Shown: in pieces, positions 1 to 12,202 of the stretch
Layout of the letters: each line of letters begins with the position of its first letter
Position numbering within the stretch: position 1 is the first letter of the stretch
Source: Quillaja saponaria
Taxonomy: Eukaryota > Streptophyta > Magnoliopsida > Fabales > Quillajaceae
NCBI GenBank assembly: GCA_029379385.1
Contig: CM055606.1
Coordinates: 3,286,001 to 3,350,000, forward strand
DNA: 64,000 nucleotides
Direction of reading: 5' to 3'
Notes under the pieces: generated by a model
Database searches by the model: none
What the model was told of the DNA's origin: nothing
Seen by the model: only the letters and a program-made list of their open reading frames with translations
Program-made: the position numbers and the translations under genes

Positions 1-700
1 TTTTATTTGCACCAATACTCGATGTGAAAACTCTTGTTCATTTTGCACCATACCTAGGCGCCGATGTGGTGCGCCATTAAGAACGTGACTATCTAACTCT
101 TACTCATTTTTCAGTTCACAAATTAAAATAATTATAAAATATCTTAATTTTAACACTAAATTGAACTTGTTAATATTTATTGAGCTTTATAATTATTTAT
201 ATTTTGTATATTTTATATCACATTAAATTATTATTTATTTAAATTTATTATTATATTTATAATGACAATGTTGCATTCACTAACATTCAATAATTATGCA
301 AATCAAAATTATTTTCTTTTAAGTATTTTATTAAAATTTATTAGCTCAAACAACACCAATATACTCTAAAATAAATTAACTATTATTAATTAAAAAATGA
401 TAAATAATTAGAAATTAGTTAGAACTATAATCAGGATCGTATCTAGGACTTTGGATAAGTATGGCATAAGACTTTACTCTTTTTGTTCTTGTAACGATTT
501 TCAATAAACATAGTTATACAAATACATACATGAAGAACAATTAATGTAATAGCATAACAACATTAACATAATAAAAATACAAATTCTGATTGAATTCTAC
601 CAAGTTGGTAAAATTTCGTTAATTTTAACTATTCACACTATATTTTAAATTCTTAACCGTCTTAATAATTAATTTAAATCTTCATTGTTTTTTGAGTTAA
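1..700. other. AT-rich intergenic stretch, no gene seen
   Basis: This stretch has no credible reading frame and no recognised element. It is AT-rich apart from a short GC-richer patch near 50-80. Confidence 0.6.
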
Positions 701-729
701 TTAATAAAATACTTTATTATAAAATATAC

Positions 730-960
730 TATATTTTTATTCTAAATCCTAAACCATATTTTATTCCAAATCCTAACCCTAATTCTTATGTAATCCTAAT
801 CCTAACCCTAACTTTAAGCCTAAACCTAACTAATCCTAATTATAACCTTAATCCTAATCCTACCCCTACCCCTACCCCTAACAACACCCCCCAAATCCCA
901 ATTCTAATTCTAATTCTAATTCTAATTTAATTTTAATCCTAACTTTATTAAAATTTATTT
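730..960. repeat. degenerate telomere-like repeat tract
   Basis: Short units related to the plant telomere repeat CCCTAAA fill the tract: AACCCTAA occurs more than once, mixed with AATCCTAA, CCTAAACC, CCCCTA and, at the distal end, repeated AATTCT. The array is imperfect throughout, so it reads as an old interstitial tract or a telomere-like microsatellite rather than a chromosome end. An apparent open frame of 81 codons here is low-complexity Asn-Pro-Leu sequence produced by the repeat and is not a gene. Confidence 0.65.
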
Positions 961-1167
961 TAAAAGAGTTGTTGTTAACCAACAATTTAGAGAATTTTAC
1001 TTAACTAAAAAATTCTAAAGGATCAAAATCTGCATTCTTCATGATTAATTTTCTCTTAAAATATTTATTCATAATTAATTCAAAGATATTAAATCGGTTT
1101 ATATTTTAAATGAAACAAGAAAAAATAAAACAAATATAACAAGAATTGGACAACAATTATATTCTAC

Positions 1168-1392
1168 AGCGAGATTTCCCTCACTGTATCTACTATTTAT
1201 TAGTTAATACTGTTTGAAATTGTTCACTCTGTACGGCTTCTATCTTCTATTCTTCTATTTATATTTAAAAGAGCAAGTTTTAAGAATGTGAGAGAGCCCT
1301 CACTGTACATTTTATAGTGAGATTTCCCTCACTGTATCCATTATTCATTGGTTAATATAGTTTGAAATTGTTCACTCTGTACAGCTTCGAGG
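1168..1392. repeat. tandem duplication, about 148-bp period
   Basis: A segment containing GAGATTTCCCTCACTGTATC followed by TTAGTTAATACTGTTTGAAA and TTCACTCTGTACGGCTTC recurs about 148 bp downstream with a few changes (start near 1171 and near 1319). It is probably part of a transposon end; the family was not identified. Confidence 0.6.
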
Positions 1393-1560
1393 AGATGATG
1401 ATGGGCTAGGTATTGGATTGATGGCATTAGCAGTATGGGAGGATTGATTTCCCTTGATTTAGGGTGGAATGCTTTGAGGAGATGACGATGGGTAAGGTAT
1501 CGGATTGATGGCGTTAGCAGTATGGGAGGATTAATTTCCCTTGATTTGGGGAGGAACGAA
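1387..1560. repeat. tandem duplication, about 87-bp period
   Basis: The segment GAGGAGATGATGATGGGC through TTTCCCTTGATTTAGGG occurs at about 1389 and again at about 1476 with scattered substitutions. It directly follows the 148-bp duplication, so two separate local duplications are stacked side by side. Confidence 0.65.
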
Positions 1561-2372
1561 ATTAGAATTTGAGGATGATGTCTCCTAAAAAATCAGAATC
1601 TACTTTTCCCCATTCCTCATTAATATAGCTATAGTTTCAAATCTATTATTGTGCTCACCATTCAATTCAGATCTATGAAGCAGATGGTCGAACTCATTTC
1701 CTTTGTCTTCTCCCACATCTGTATCTGCATATGCAATAAAGCGATACACATCTTGCTCTCTTCTTTGCTATCTGAGATTCTTTTGTTCTGATTTCTTTGC
1801 AAAATTCGAAGTAATTTTTCAGTTAGATTGACAACATAAGGTATGGAACATTTTTTTATGAAGTTCAGAATTGGGTAAAGGTTACTTTTTTTTTTCTTGG
1901 CTTTAATCTTTTTCATTATTTATTAACAAATACCGACATCCTATTTTTTAGAAAGTTCCCAGGAATAAAAGTCAGATCACACTATAACAGAGACAAAGCT
2001 AAAGAAAAAAAGGATGGGAGATTGCAGGCAATCAGGTTTCTTGCTTGGATTTCCTTTTGCTTTAGTTGTATTGGCTTTATCTGTTGTAGTTGTAGTCTTA
2101 GATAATTTTATTAATCTTTATCTCTATTATTAAACTTATTTATTTTTTCCATTTTTCTCAAAATTATATACAAAAAAAAAAAAAAAAAAAAAAAAAATTC
2201 CATTTGTTTTTTGCACAAATTTTCATGTTTTTTTTAGTTCTGTTGATGACCCCTTCCCATCCCAAGCCTTAATTCCATATACCCTATTTCGATTTTAAAT
2301 TTTGGATGAAGAAACAAGTGAAATTGTTTATTTAGGTGTCTCTCACATATAATGTATGTGTATTTTGACAAC
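1561..2372. other. intergenic, poly(A) run
   Basis: No gene is supported. A run of more than 25 A lies near 2170-2198. Short open frames on both strands look random. Confidence 0.5.
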
Positions 2373-2373
2373 A

Positions 2374-2485
2374 GGGAAAAGAATTTGTTGTTGCCTCAAA
2401 GTCTTGTGTTAAATTCACATGGACATGTTGGTCGTGATGTAGCTACTCAAGTTCGCGATGGACTTCTTCAGCATGCACATCAGTA
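2374..2485 (+). other. exon-like fragment of unknown origin
   Basis: Between ...GACAACAG (possible acceptor) and CATCAGTAGGTG, one frame is open and unlike the AT-rich surroundings, reading LVLNSHGHVGRDVATQVRDG then LLQHAHQ before a TAG. It looks like a captured or relic exon. I do not recognise the protein, no partner exon was found nearby, and chance is possible. Confidence 0.25.
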
Positions 2486-5400
2486 GGTGTGCTACTCTTC
2501 CAATCAATTATATGGTTTGTTTTGATACATGCTTTATGATTTGTTGTTGTCTTTTGCTCTCATGTGTGTTAAATGACCGTTTCTTATAACAATGGTTTGA
2601 AGGACTATTCTATATTCTCATGAGATTGTATCTAATATTATAGTGGAATTATGTAATCATGGTTTTAGTGTATTTGTTATTTATATTGTTGAATGCTACC
2701 ATGCAGTCAAATTGGAATGGGCTATGTTTAAATTCGGGTACCATTTTGTTAATATACTAAAAAGCATTTTGCTTGACAAAACTTACTTTTTCAATGATAC
2801 TTGCTGTGTCAAATTTCTCACCTTTGTCAAATTTGTTACCCATGATTTCCATATTCACCATATGATAATACATATGTTACTTGCACAAACCATGTGTGCA
2901 TGACCTGTAAATCAATAATTAAGCACAGACAACTAAAGATAGAAGTTGATTAGCATACTAGATTTTAAAGGGTTATTGCTTATGATAGCATAGATCAATT
3001 AGTATTGGTTGCAATTAATTGATTTATGTGTAGGAAGGGAAATAGTAAGAAAGTGATTGGGTTATGATAAATGATAATATTCACAATGGGAAGATGGTTT
3101 TTCCTACTTCTTTGAGTTTGGGATCTAATAAAAAAAAAAGAAAAATGATAATAATAGTGCAAAAGTCTCTCAAAGACCTTCATTATCTGAAGATTTGCAA
3201 GGGTTGGGGACAATATGTGGTGGGAAAAATATGAATTTTTAACTTAAAAGGGAAAGAAGTAGTGGGTCGAGTATTAATAGCAGAAGCATGAAAGCACTTA
3301 AAAGTAGCACTAATAACAGAAGCAAAAGAATGTTCTTTTCTGGTTATATGTTGTAGTTGTAGCAACTAATCCAATAGTTTTAAAGTTGGTCTTATTTTAG
3401 CTTAGGGATTTCTTAGAATTGATATTGGATTTGGAGATTGCAGATTGGTTAAAAACGAACACAATTGGACATGAATTGTTGAAATGTTAAAGCATCTATT
3501 CCTTAAATCATTCTGGGTTGAAACGTTAAAGCATTTGTTCCTTTTTGGACATCCTACAAAAATTGATAGATGTAAAGTAGCTTTAGCACTTATTTGTCTT
3601 CACAGCTGAGGATGGTGAAAGGAATAAAAATACTAAAGACAAGATTTATTTGAATTGTACAACGTATCTGTTAAAAATTAATTATGTTTTCAATGTAATG
3701 CAGGAGGAAGACCGAAGGTGGTTGTTGCTGGTTTTTCATGAACAAAAACTGAAAGAGAACACAAAGATAGGAGATGAGTTATATCTTATAACATGTCTAA
3801 GATACAATATGAATGTTTTTGTAATTATCATTCTAATAATGTTTTGGGTATGGAACATTATATAATAAAAGACCTAAGAAAAATGTAGTAGTTCTATATT
3901 TTTATACATGCTTTACTCTTGGTACTTCGTATAAGATTGGTGGCCGTGCATAGGCTAATGGAGGTAATTAGGATCATTAGCATCTTCAAGGAAATAGGCT
4001 AATGGAGGTAACATGTTTCTCACCACTTTCCTCCAGTTCTCTCCCTTATTATGTTCCATCTTTTTGTTTGTACTAACAGATCACTTATCTCCACCTAAAC
4101 TTAAAACTATAAGCTCGTAAATACTACCATGGACCTCAAGAATGATAATGATCAAACCACCTAAAGAAGAATGCAAGATTTTCAGTTTTCAGCAAACAAG
4201 AGATTGATGTACCAATATAAAAGATCTTATTAAATAATTTGTACAAAGAAATGCTAATTGAAGTGTGAAATATCATTATCTGCAACAAAGTAGCATAGAA
4301 TAAGATAACCAAACTTTAAATCAGAAATGGTGTAAACCATATATCAAGATAGAATTTAAACAATTATCTTAAATGGTTTCCTTGCTTTGTTGTAAGTGTT
4401 GCAATCTTTATCAGCTATTAATTTAATTGATCGTTATGTGAAACAGTTTAAACAAATTTATTTAGAGTTTGAACTTCTCTATTGTTGCATTAAATCTATG
4501 TAATAAGCTTATGGCATCTACAATAATGCCAAATTAGGTTCATGTGTTTATAATTGGAATACCCATTAAATCATTAAGCCTATCAAAATTGCTTGCCAAG
4601 ACTCCTTTAATTCTTTTGAAGGGTATATTTTTTTTGAGCTCAAGACATAGAAACATATGTGTAAACTATTGTATATGGCACCAACTATGCAGGTGTATGA
4701 TAAAAATCAACTATTTCTTTTTACGACCTCAAGAATGCATCCATTAAAACATATGTTTTCGTTTTGATTGATATTTTATATTAAACAAGTTCTAGCTTTT
4801 TATTTTGATTTTCTTGGATGTCTGTAGTATGGGTGGGTAATGTGTCAAGAGATAATAAAACTCAAATCAGGTAAGTTTAGTTAGTGTAAGTATCTTAGGA
4901 AAAAAGTATAGTTATATGTTTCGTGTATAATATCTTATATTATCCTAAATATAAAAGTCAAAGTAAGTATATAAAGTTATTTTTATTTAGTTTACATGTA
5001 TTGTTAGAGAATTTTATTGAATCTCAAATATCTTCATATATTTCACATTTATATATGCATTTTGATTTAATTTTTAAATTTTCTTAATTTTCATCTTATG
5101 TGGCTTTTGGTAGTGTCAGACTATTGATTGTAATTCTACCATTTTTAATAGGATGTTCTTCTAGGTAATAAGGGATTGAGAAGGTGTTGAAGGTGGGGAC
5201 ATTGTATTGTACTGTAACATCTAGAGGTGGGTTTCTAAAATTTGTGGTTATTTGCAGGCTCTCTGTAGCTGTGCTCTCCACATCCACCAACAGTGGATAT
5301 AGCATAAGTATTTCTATGGTTGATGGATGTTGGTACCATATAATATGTGCATCTTATTGGTCAGCATGGAGAGCTAAGGAAACAACATATGAGTGGGAGA

Positions 5401-5540
5401 AATTATAAATAAAGTTTAGGTTCTACACTACTTGCTATGTGGTCTTATTGTCTCCAAGGGGTGTTTTTTTTTTTTTTTTTTGCAGCTTTTAAATACTTTC
5501 CAAATTTTACTACTTGCTAAAGTATATTATTCTATTATTC
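2486..5540. other. intergenic, no supported gene
   Basis: Several 60-86 codon open frames occur (2643-2903, 3650-3865, 5184-5408) but none shows a domain, biased codon use or splice partners. Short GC-richer islands near 3700 and 5240-5400 could be exon relics carried by the transposon that ends at 6148; this is inference. Confidence 0.4.
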
Positions 5541-5547
5541 ATGTAGG

Positions 5548-5579
5548 ATGCTGTAGATGACATTCCAAATCCCGAAGCC
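5548..5579 (+). other. possible micro-exon
   Basis: A 32-nt segment is flanked by a good acceptor (TTCATGTAG) and a consensus donor (GTAAGT). One frame reads DAVDDIPNPE. No neighbouring exon could be connected, so it may be a captured gene fragment or coincidence. Confidence 0.2.
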
Positions 5580-6118
5580 GTAAGTTCTACGAGTATTGTA
5601 TAAATGAATGCAATATCTACAGTCCTATTTGATGATGTAGGGATCATGTTTCATAAACTTATGTCATTCTAGTTTGTTAAGCTTTCAGTTGTCATCTTCA
5701 CAATCTGTGTATAGCGATATGAAATGTACTTATTTAGCAATATCACCATGTTTAAATCACATTTTGAAATTAGTTTTTATATTTTTTATAATTTCGAGCA
5801 TCGATTTTGATTGGAGGTCCAGAATAATTTAAGGTTAGTACAGAAAGCTATCAGAATTATCATGTCATCAAAAGGTTCAATCCCAAGATCTGAGCATTTT
5901 GGAGTGTCAACGTGTTCTTATAGTTTTTATTTTTATATAGTCTTTTATGCTAATTAAGTTGAGATTCGTTTATTGTGGATATGACATCTTCATTTTATTT
6001 TATTTTATAAGATTTATAAACTATCTGGCCTTTGTACATGGATTTAGTTGTATTCAACTAAAACATTATGAAAACCGACTTATAAGTTGTTGGATTTTGT
6101 ATATGATTTATAGTTTTA

Positions 6119-6149
6119 TCCCGTGTCGTGGCACGGGTACCTCTCTAGT
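6119..6149 (+). mobile_element. Helitron-type 3' terminus
   Basis: A GC-rich hairpin with stem CCCGTG (6120-6125), loop TCGTGG and stem CACGGG (6132-6137) is followed 7 nt later by CTAG (6145-6148) and then T. This matches the Helitron 3' end rule: a short hairpin upstream of a CTRR terminus, with insertion before a T. The 5' TC end was not located, so the length of the element to the left is unknown; it may account for exon-like scraps in 2.3-5.6 kb. Confidence 0.6.
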
Positions 6150-7035
6150 CCATATAAAAGGGAAACAAGTCTCACGGAAGCCAAAGATGAAATTATAATG
6201 TGGCATATAAGTTTCAAGCTGCAGAGTTAATTATCAAAAAATTGAAAATTAGTAAAAGCTAGAAAAAAAAAAAAGAAGAAAAAAAAAAGTCGATGAACAC
6301 AAGTCAAAGAAGGACAAAAATGCATCACATATTACTGAAACTTAAGATTGGCGATCTAGAGTAGTGGAAAATAAAAAAATTGTAGTAATAACCTTGATAT
6401 TAACTCTAATCATAACTCTTTAAGTTATTAGGGTAATTTAATCAATAAAGCAAAGAAAATAATAAATAATTGTTATCTTCTCATTAATTATAATATCAAT
6501 CAAAAATATTTTAATAAGAATATTTTATTAAAAAAAACTATGCTTCACTGGATGTTTGTGTATATCTGTCCGAGTATAATATTTTTATGAGCATCTATTC
6601 TCACTCAGAAAATAATTTTGTTATAATCTATTAGTTGGGATCCACCCACTTATGAGAAATTGCAAGTATTCTCTTCTTTTTTTAGTAAAATAAGAAATTT
6701 CAAAGACCAAATTTAGCAAATTTATCTCAAAATTGAAAGGTGAACTATATGGTACCCACCCTGAAAAGCGGTATTTCATACCCAACCAACTTGTATCATG
6801 TATTACCGTTCATTTTAACTACTTTAATCCTATCACCTGATTTATGTTATGTTATACTAATTCCATCCCTCCTATCCTATCACTTGATTTATGTAATGTT
6901 ATAGTAATTCCATTTGTACCGCATTTCAATTTTGAAATATCAATTCAGTCCACAACTCTCACCACCTACACGAGTGGGACTCTCAACCAAACTCCTCCTT
7001 CTTCTCAATCTCCATCTCTATCTTCAATTAACTTA
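6150..7035. other. intergenic, nothing recognised
   Basis: AT-rich sequence between the Helitron end and the copia element. It has A-rich runs and no coding or repeat structure I can name. Confidence 0.5.
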
Positions 7036-7040
7036 TAAAA

Positions 7041-7683
7041 TGTAGTATATAAAAAAAAAAAAAAATTGCGTAAATAATAAACACCTATGAAATGCCTGAG
7101 TTGAGTTAGAATTTTTCTTTCCTTAAAATTATATTTGCACCTTACTTGCAATGGGTTACATCAAATAAGCATCTCAAGAAAAAATATGTTTTTTTATATC
7201 TAAGAACAACCTTAGATATAAACATAAACTATAACTTGAAAAGAGAAAGAAAGAGAAGAATAAGAGATATGAAAAAAAGTGGGTTAGCCATTTTACTTTT
7301 ATAGGCTTTCCATGAAAGGACATTTTTTTTCATATGGAAGTTAATATCCAAAAGGAAATGTCTTTTCATTTTATCAAAAAGTCATCAAAAAGTAATGACT
7401 TTTTGATTAAGTTAAATAGCTATACAAATCCTTATAGGTTTTCCATGAAAATACATTCTTGTTCATAAACAAATTAATTTATGAAAATAAATGTCTTTTC
7501 ATTTAAGTAATAAGTTATGACTTTTTCAATAAGTCACATTAACTAAACTTTCTTATTCTTAATACTTTAATAACTATTTATAAAGAAGTTATTTTATGAA
7601 AGGAAATGTATTTTCGTTTAAGCAAAAAATAATGGCTCTTGGATTAAGTCAAATTAATCTAAAACTATTGAAAATTCCTAACA
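7041..7683 (-). repeat. copia 3' LTR (left)
   Basis: This 643-bp repeat matches 12203-12815 along its length. On the minus strand it begins TGTTAGGAATTTTC, just after a purine tract, so it is the 3' LTR. Confidence 0.88.
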
Positions 7684-7694
7684 ATTCCCCCCTA
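7684..7694 (-). other. copia polypurine tract
   Basis: On the minus strand the sequence TTAGGGGGGAAT immediately precedes the LTR start TGTTAGG. Its position and composition fit the plus-strand priming site and confirm the minus-strand orientation. Confidence 0.7.
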
Positions 7695-8219
7695 ATTTTC
7701 GAAGTATTGAAACCATGTTTATAAGGCTTTCTCTTGTCACCATTGGTTAGTTGTATAAGGTGTCCTTAGACGTGATCTTTGTAATCTTTAGATGACATCG
7801 TATATATTACTCATCCATACAACTTTCCAATTATAATTTTTACTTTCCGCACAATTAATGGCCATGTGCTACATCTTAGGAATTCATATATGTCTTTAAG
7901 ACAAAATTTCTAATATCACAGAAGCGGCCACACTTCTCACATATACATAGGTGAATCTATAAATGTACTTTATGATCTGCATTTTTCCCTTAGGAGATTC
8001 ATTAATGGTTAAACATGCTTTCTATTTTTCTCCATATTAGCATGCACTTACTTTGAGATGACATAAAGGCTCTTTAACCTTTATACTTGTAAAGTGCATA
8101 AACTAGTTTTAATTACATGTTCATTTCCATTTGAAACTAGAAGATTAGGACTTTTCCTAACGGTCTAGTTAGTTTCTCGCATAAGTAACCTCTTATTTTA
8201 AAAGCTTTAACCCATCTCC

Positions 8220-8889
8220 TTAGATGTCTTCCATATCAAATCCCTACCCATGCCTTTAGTAAAGGGATATGCCAAATTAACCTTTGATTTTACATAACTA
8301 ATAGTCACAACTCCACAACTCCTTTATTGAGTTGTTCTCTTACATAGTTATGTCTTAAACTGATATATCTTGACTTTCCATTATATACTTTGCTATAAGC
8401 TCGTGATAGTGCTATTTCATTTTCATAAAATATTGATATAGTAGACATTGGTTTAGGCCATATTGAAATTTTCAATAATAATTCCCTAAGCCATTATGTT
8501 TCCTTTATTGTGGTTGCTAATACAATAAATTATGACTCCATAGTAGAATGTGAAATCAAGGTTTGTTTCTTGGATTTCCCAAGAAATACCTTCTCCACCC
8601 ATTATAAAAATCCAACCACTTGTAGATTTGATTTAATGGAGTCTGTTATCCAACTTGCATTGGTGTAACCTTATAATATTGTAGGAAAATTACAATAACT
8701 TAACCCACAATTCATTATGCCTTTAAGGTATTTTAACACCCTAGAAATGATATTCCGATGATATTTTCTAAGTTTATGAGTAAACCTACTCAAAATACCT
8801 ACCACATAAGCTATATCTGGTCTAGTGCAATGTGTTAGATATATTAAGCATCTTATCACACTTGAGTACTCTAATTGTGAAATACACAT
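8220..8889 (-). pseudogene. copia RT C-terminus and RNase H, broken
   Basis: Reading on the minus strand from 8889, the sequence SVIRCLIYLTHCTRPDIAY corresponds to the conserved region just after copia reverse transcriptase. Further on, in shifting frames, come GYTNASWITD, STSGWIFIMGGEGISWESKK and STMESEFIVLATT, typical of the copia RNase H domain, which degrades the RNA strand of the RNA:DNA hybrid. At least one frameshift separates these blocks, so the protein is dead. Confidence 0.8.
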
Positions 8890-9091
8890 TTCTTCATTCT
8901 ATATTAATTTTATGGAATGATCATATGAAGTAATAACTAGTTTGCAATTCTCATGATTAAATTTTTTTTACACTTTCTCAATGTAATGAGATTGACATAA
9001 ATAAATTTTACCACTAGACCTTGTAATTTTAATTCCTAAAATTACATTTGCTTCCTCCATATCCTTCATATCAAAGTTCGTTGATAGAAAT

Positions 9092-9461
9092 TTCTTAGTT
9101 TCTAATGCCATGCTAAAATCAATACCAAAGATTAGAATATCATCTATATATAAAAAAATTATAACACCCTTGCCATTCTTAAACTTTGAATAAACGCATT
9201 TGTCTAATTCTTTTATTCTAAAACCATGTTAAAGTATGACTTTGTCAAACTTTTCATGCCACTGTTTATAACAAAGTTCTTAGTTTCTAATGCCATGCTA
9301 AAACCAGTACCAAAGATTATCATATCATCTGTATATAAACAAATTATAACACCCTTGCCATTCTTAAACTTTGAATAAACGCATTTGTCCAATTCATTTA
9401 TTCTAAAACCAGGTAAAAGTATGACTTTGTCAAACTTTTCATGCCATTGTTTAGGAGTTTG
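9092..9461. repeat. 185-bp tandem duplication inside copia RT
   Basis: The segment starting TTCTTAGTTTCTAATGCC at 9092 recurs at 9277, an offset of 185 bp, and both copies run through the same RT sequence including the YTDD coding region. Because 185 is not a multiple of three, the second passage is out of frame and ends the reverse transcriptase frame after the catalytic motif. Confidence 0.85.
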
Positions 9462-9686
9462 TTTTAGGCCATATAAAGATTTAACAAGTTTATAAACTTT
9501 CTTTTCTTGGCATTTAAGGACAAACCCTTCAGGTTTATCTATGTAAACCTCCTCCTCTAATATATCATTTAAGAAAGCAGTTTTAACATCCATTTGGTGT
9601 ATAACTAGTTTATAAATAGAAGCTAATGATATCAATAGTCTTATAATTCTAGTAACTAGAGCATATGAATCAAAATAATTATTCAT
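9213..9686 (-). pseudogene. copia reverse transcriptase, truncated
   Basis: A 157-codon frame holds classic copia RT motifs: QMDVKTAFLNDILEEEVYID near residues 31-50, the KSLYGLKQTPKQWHEKFDK block, and the catalytic CLYTDDM, a YVDD variant, near residues 116-122. The last stretch after ALETKNF is an out-of-frame reading of an internal tandem duplication and matches nothing. The domain made cDNA from element RNA when intact; here it is interrupted and upstream sequence is also broken. Confidence 0.88.
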
Positions 9687-10306
9687 TTCTTTTGTTTAAA
9701 CCCTTTTGGTACTAATATGACCTTTTATTTATCTATAGAGCCATATGTTTTTAAGTTTTTGCTTAAAAATCTATTTGCAGCCTATTGATTTAAAACCAAG
9801 CGGTAAATTAGTCAAAAACCAAGTTTAATATAAATGAGGACCATAGGATTTTTCTTTTCTTTCTCATTTACTTCTTCTAGGCTTAATTTATCCTTCAATT
9901 TCTAGATTTGATTGAAAATCATAACTTGAATTTTCAAATTTGTATAGCCATCTTGATCCCCTTGGTTTGTGTAATTTCTTTTCCGTTTTCTAGAAAATAA
10001 ATACTCAAATAATTCTGCATCTTTAGATTCTACAATTATATTTTGATTTATGGAATCAGTTGCTTCAATAGTAAGAAATTTGTATGTCTTACTATTGTGA
10101 GCTTAACTAAGAAAATTACACTAGATCGTTTTTTCCCCAATTTAGGTCTTTTAGGATTGGTTAACCTTACTAATACTTTACATCTCCATACTTTTAAATG
10201 GCCAAGAGAATATTTTCTCTTCTTCCATAATTCATAGGGAGAAACATTAGTTTTCTTGTGGGGGTATACGGTTAAGTATGTAACAAGAAGTCATGAGTGC
10301 TTTCTC

Positions 10307-10609
10307 TTACAAATTCTTAGGTAACCCTGAAGTTAATAATAAAGTATTTCTCATATTTTCTAAGGTCCTATTTTTTCTTTCTACAACACCATTTTGTTGA
10401 GGACTATAAGGTGAAGTGACTTGATGGATTATTCCATTCTCTTCACAAAAATTATTGAAAGAAAGATATTCATCACCCCTATCAAATTGTAGAATTTTAA
10501 TCTTTCTTTCTAATTGATTTTCTACTTCGGCTTTGTAAACTTTAAATTTATCACAAGCCTCATCATTTTTCCTTGACAAATATACATAAAGCATACCTAG
10601 AACAGTCAT
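10307..10609 (-). pseudogene. copia integrase core, fragment
   Basis: A 100-codon frame shows the rve-type integrase core: ILQFDRGDEYLSFNNFCEEN, containing the second catalytic Asp, followed by HQVTSPYSPQQNGVVERKNR, with the catalytic Glu. This is the strongly conserved plant copia signature. The N-terminal part, with the first Asp, lies upstream in a different frame, so the enzyme is interrupted. Confidence 0.88.
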
Positions 10610-10694
10610 CTATAAATGTTATGAAATACCTTTTACCACCTTTAGTTAGAATACCTTCTAATTCACATATGTCAGAATGTATTAGATCTAAAAG

Positions 10695-11208
10695 TTATGT
10701 ACTTTTTTCTACCTTTCTCAAAGACTTCCTAACTATTTTAGACTTGATGCAAGTTTCACATTTTGCCAAGTCATTGGATGACTCAACAAAAATGACTCCT
10801 AATTTATTCATACTTCTAATACTATTATAGTTTACATGACACAAACGGGTTATGCGATAAATAAAGAGAAGAAGGAATAGAAGTAGAAGAATGAGATGAA
10901 AAAGAAGAATCAAAGTAAGCAGAATTTATAACTTTACTATTAATTGTAATCTTATGCATCCAATTTATTACATATCCTTTTCCAACATAGTTCCCACCCT
11001 TAGACAGAATTACACAATTTGATTCAAACAAAATCTTAAAACCATACTTATTTAGTAGGTTTATAGAAATCAAAATTTTCCTAATCTGGAGAGCATGCAA
11101 AACTTCATTTAAAATCAACTTTTTACCAGACGATAAATTCAGGATAATAGTTCCTTTTCCTATTGCTTTAGCAATAGAAACATTTCCCATAAAAAAGGCT
11201 TTGTTCAT
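10695..11208 (-). pseudogene. copia protease tail and GAG-pre-integrase region
   Basis: Two overlapping minus-strand frames (10825-11208 and 10695-10913) give LNEVLHALQIRKILISINLL, typical of the region after the copia protease, then RLCHVNYNSIRSMNKLG and AKCETCIKSKI, the His/Cys-containing GAG-pre-integrase segment that leads into the integrase. The switch of frame near 10.85-10.91 kb marks a frameshift. Confidence 0.8.
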
Positions 11209-11563
11209 CCTCTAATGGCTCATAATTCTTGAATAGTTTTTTGTCATTTGCAATATGTTTAGTAGCACCAGAATCCAACCACCATTTTTTATCTTGTCCA
11301 ACGATGTTAATTTCAAAAACCATAGCAATAAATTCATCATTGACTACCATGTTGGCTTGTCCATTTTTCTGATTCAGAGAAACTCGTTTCTTGAAGTGTC
11401 TAGGATTTCCACACTTCCAACACTCAACCTTTTTCTTCTTTTCATCTGAATTCTTTCTTTGACCGGAATACTTTCTTTTCTTGCCATGTGAAGTAGATGT
11501 ACTTTCTATGGCTAAAGCCTTTTGAGACTTGTCATCTATCCAATTTTCAAGAATTCTCTTCAA
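11168..11563 (-). pseudogene. copia gag zinc knuckle and protease start
   Basis: The frame begins in the basic C-terminus of gag and contains CWKCGNPRHFKKR, a CCHC zinc knuckle whose last Cys is replaced by Arg. It continues to WWLDSGATKHI, the aspartic protease active site (DSGAT). Loss of the final knuckle Cys is a further sign of decay. Confidence 0.82.
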
Positions 11564-11593
11564 CTTGAATATATTTTATTAGATCTTGCATAG

Positions 11594-12177
11594 TCATAAC
11601 ATCTTTTGTTTTAACACTTTACAACAATCTTTCCAAGTCAAAGGTAATTTTGAAATTATGGTAGAGACTTGGAATGATTCATCAAGAGAATGGCCCTCAG
11701 AAACTATAGAATTCACTAGAATTGGTAACTTATGAACTTGACATGAAAAAGATTTGTCATTGGTCATTTTAAAATAAAAAAGTTTACTAACCAGGAATTT
11801 CTTATTGCCAGCATCTTCAACTTGATACTTGTGATCCAAATCTTCCCATAATTCCTTAGCAGTTTTCCTAGCAAATTTGGAGTCATAAAAGTCAAAAAGT
11901 TAATTGGACAAACCAGTAAGTATGTATCCTTTACACATGAAGTCATCTTGATTCCATTTTAGAATTTTCGTTCTTCTTACTCGATTGCCTATTCATCTAA
12001 ATTGTCTATCTTTGTAATAGTTGGAGAAAGCTTTTCTTCATTCAACACATATGCAATCATCAAGGTTGTTAAGAAAAAGAATATCTTGCTCCTCCAACGT
12101 TTGAAGCAAGAACCATCAAACTTGTATAGTTTGACAACATTAATTACAGCATGCATTTTTGGACTTGTGTCTTCCAT
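11594..12177 (-). pseudogene. copia gag (UBN2-type), broken
   Basis: The probable gag start is the ATG at 12177 (MEDTSPKMHAV), 26 bases inside the right LTR. KLYKFDGSCFKRWRSKIFFF is the usual copia gag N-terminal segment. After a frame change, DHKYQVEDAGNKKFLVSKL and STIISKLPLTWKDCCKVLK match the capsid-like UBN2 region that packages element RNA. At least two frameshifts separate these pieces. Confidence 0.82.
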
Positions 12178-12202
12178 TATTACACAAATATACTCTTAAG
12201 AT

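Noticed and set aside
685..930. 81-codon open frame
   Set aside because: It is a translation of the telomere-like repeat, low in complexity, with no start context or homology.
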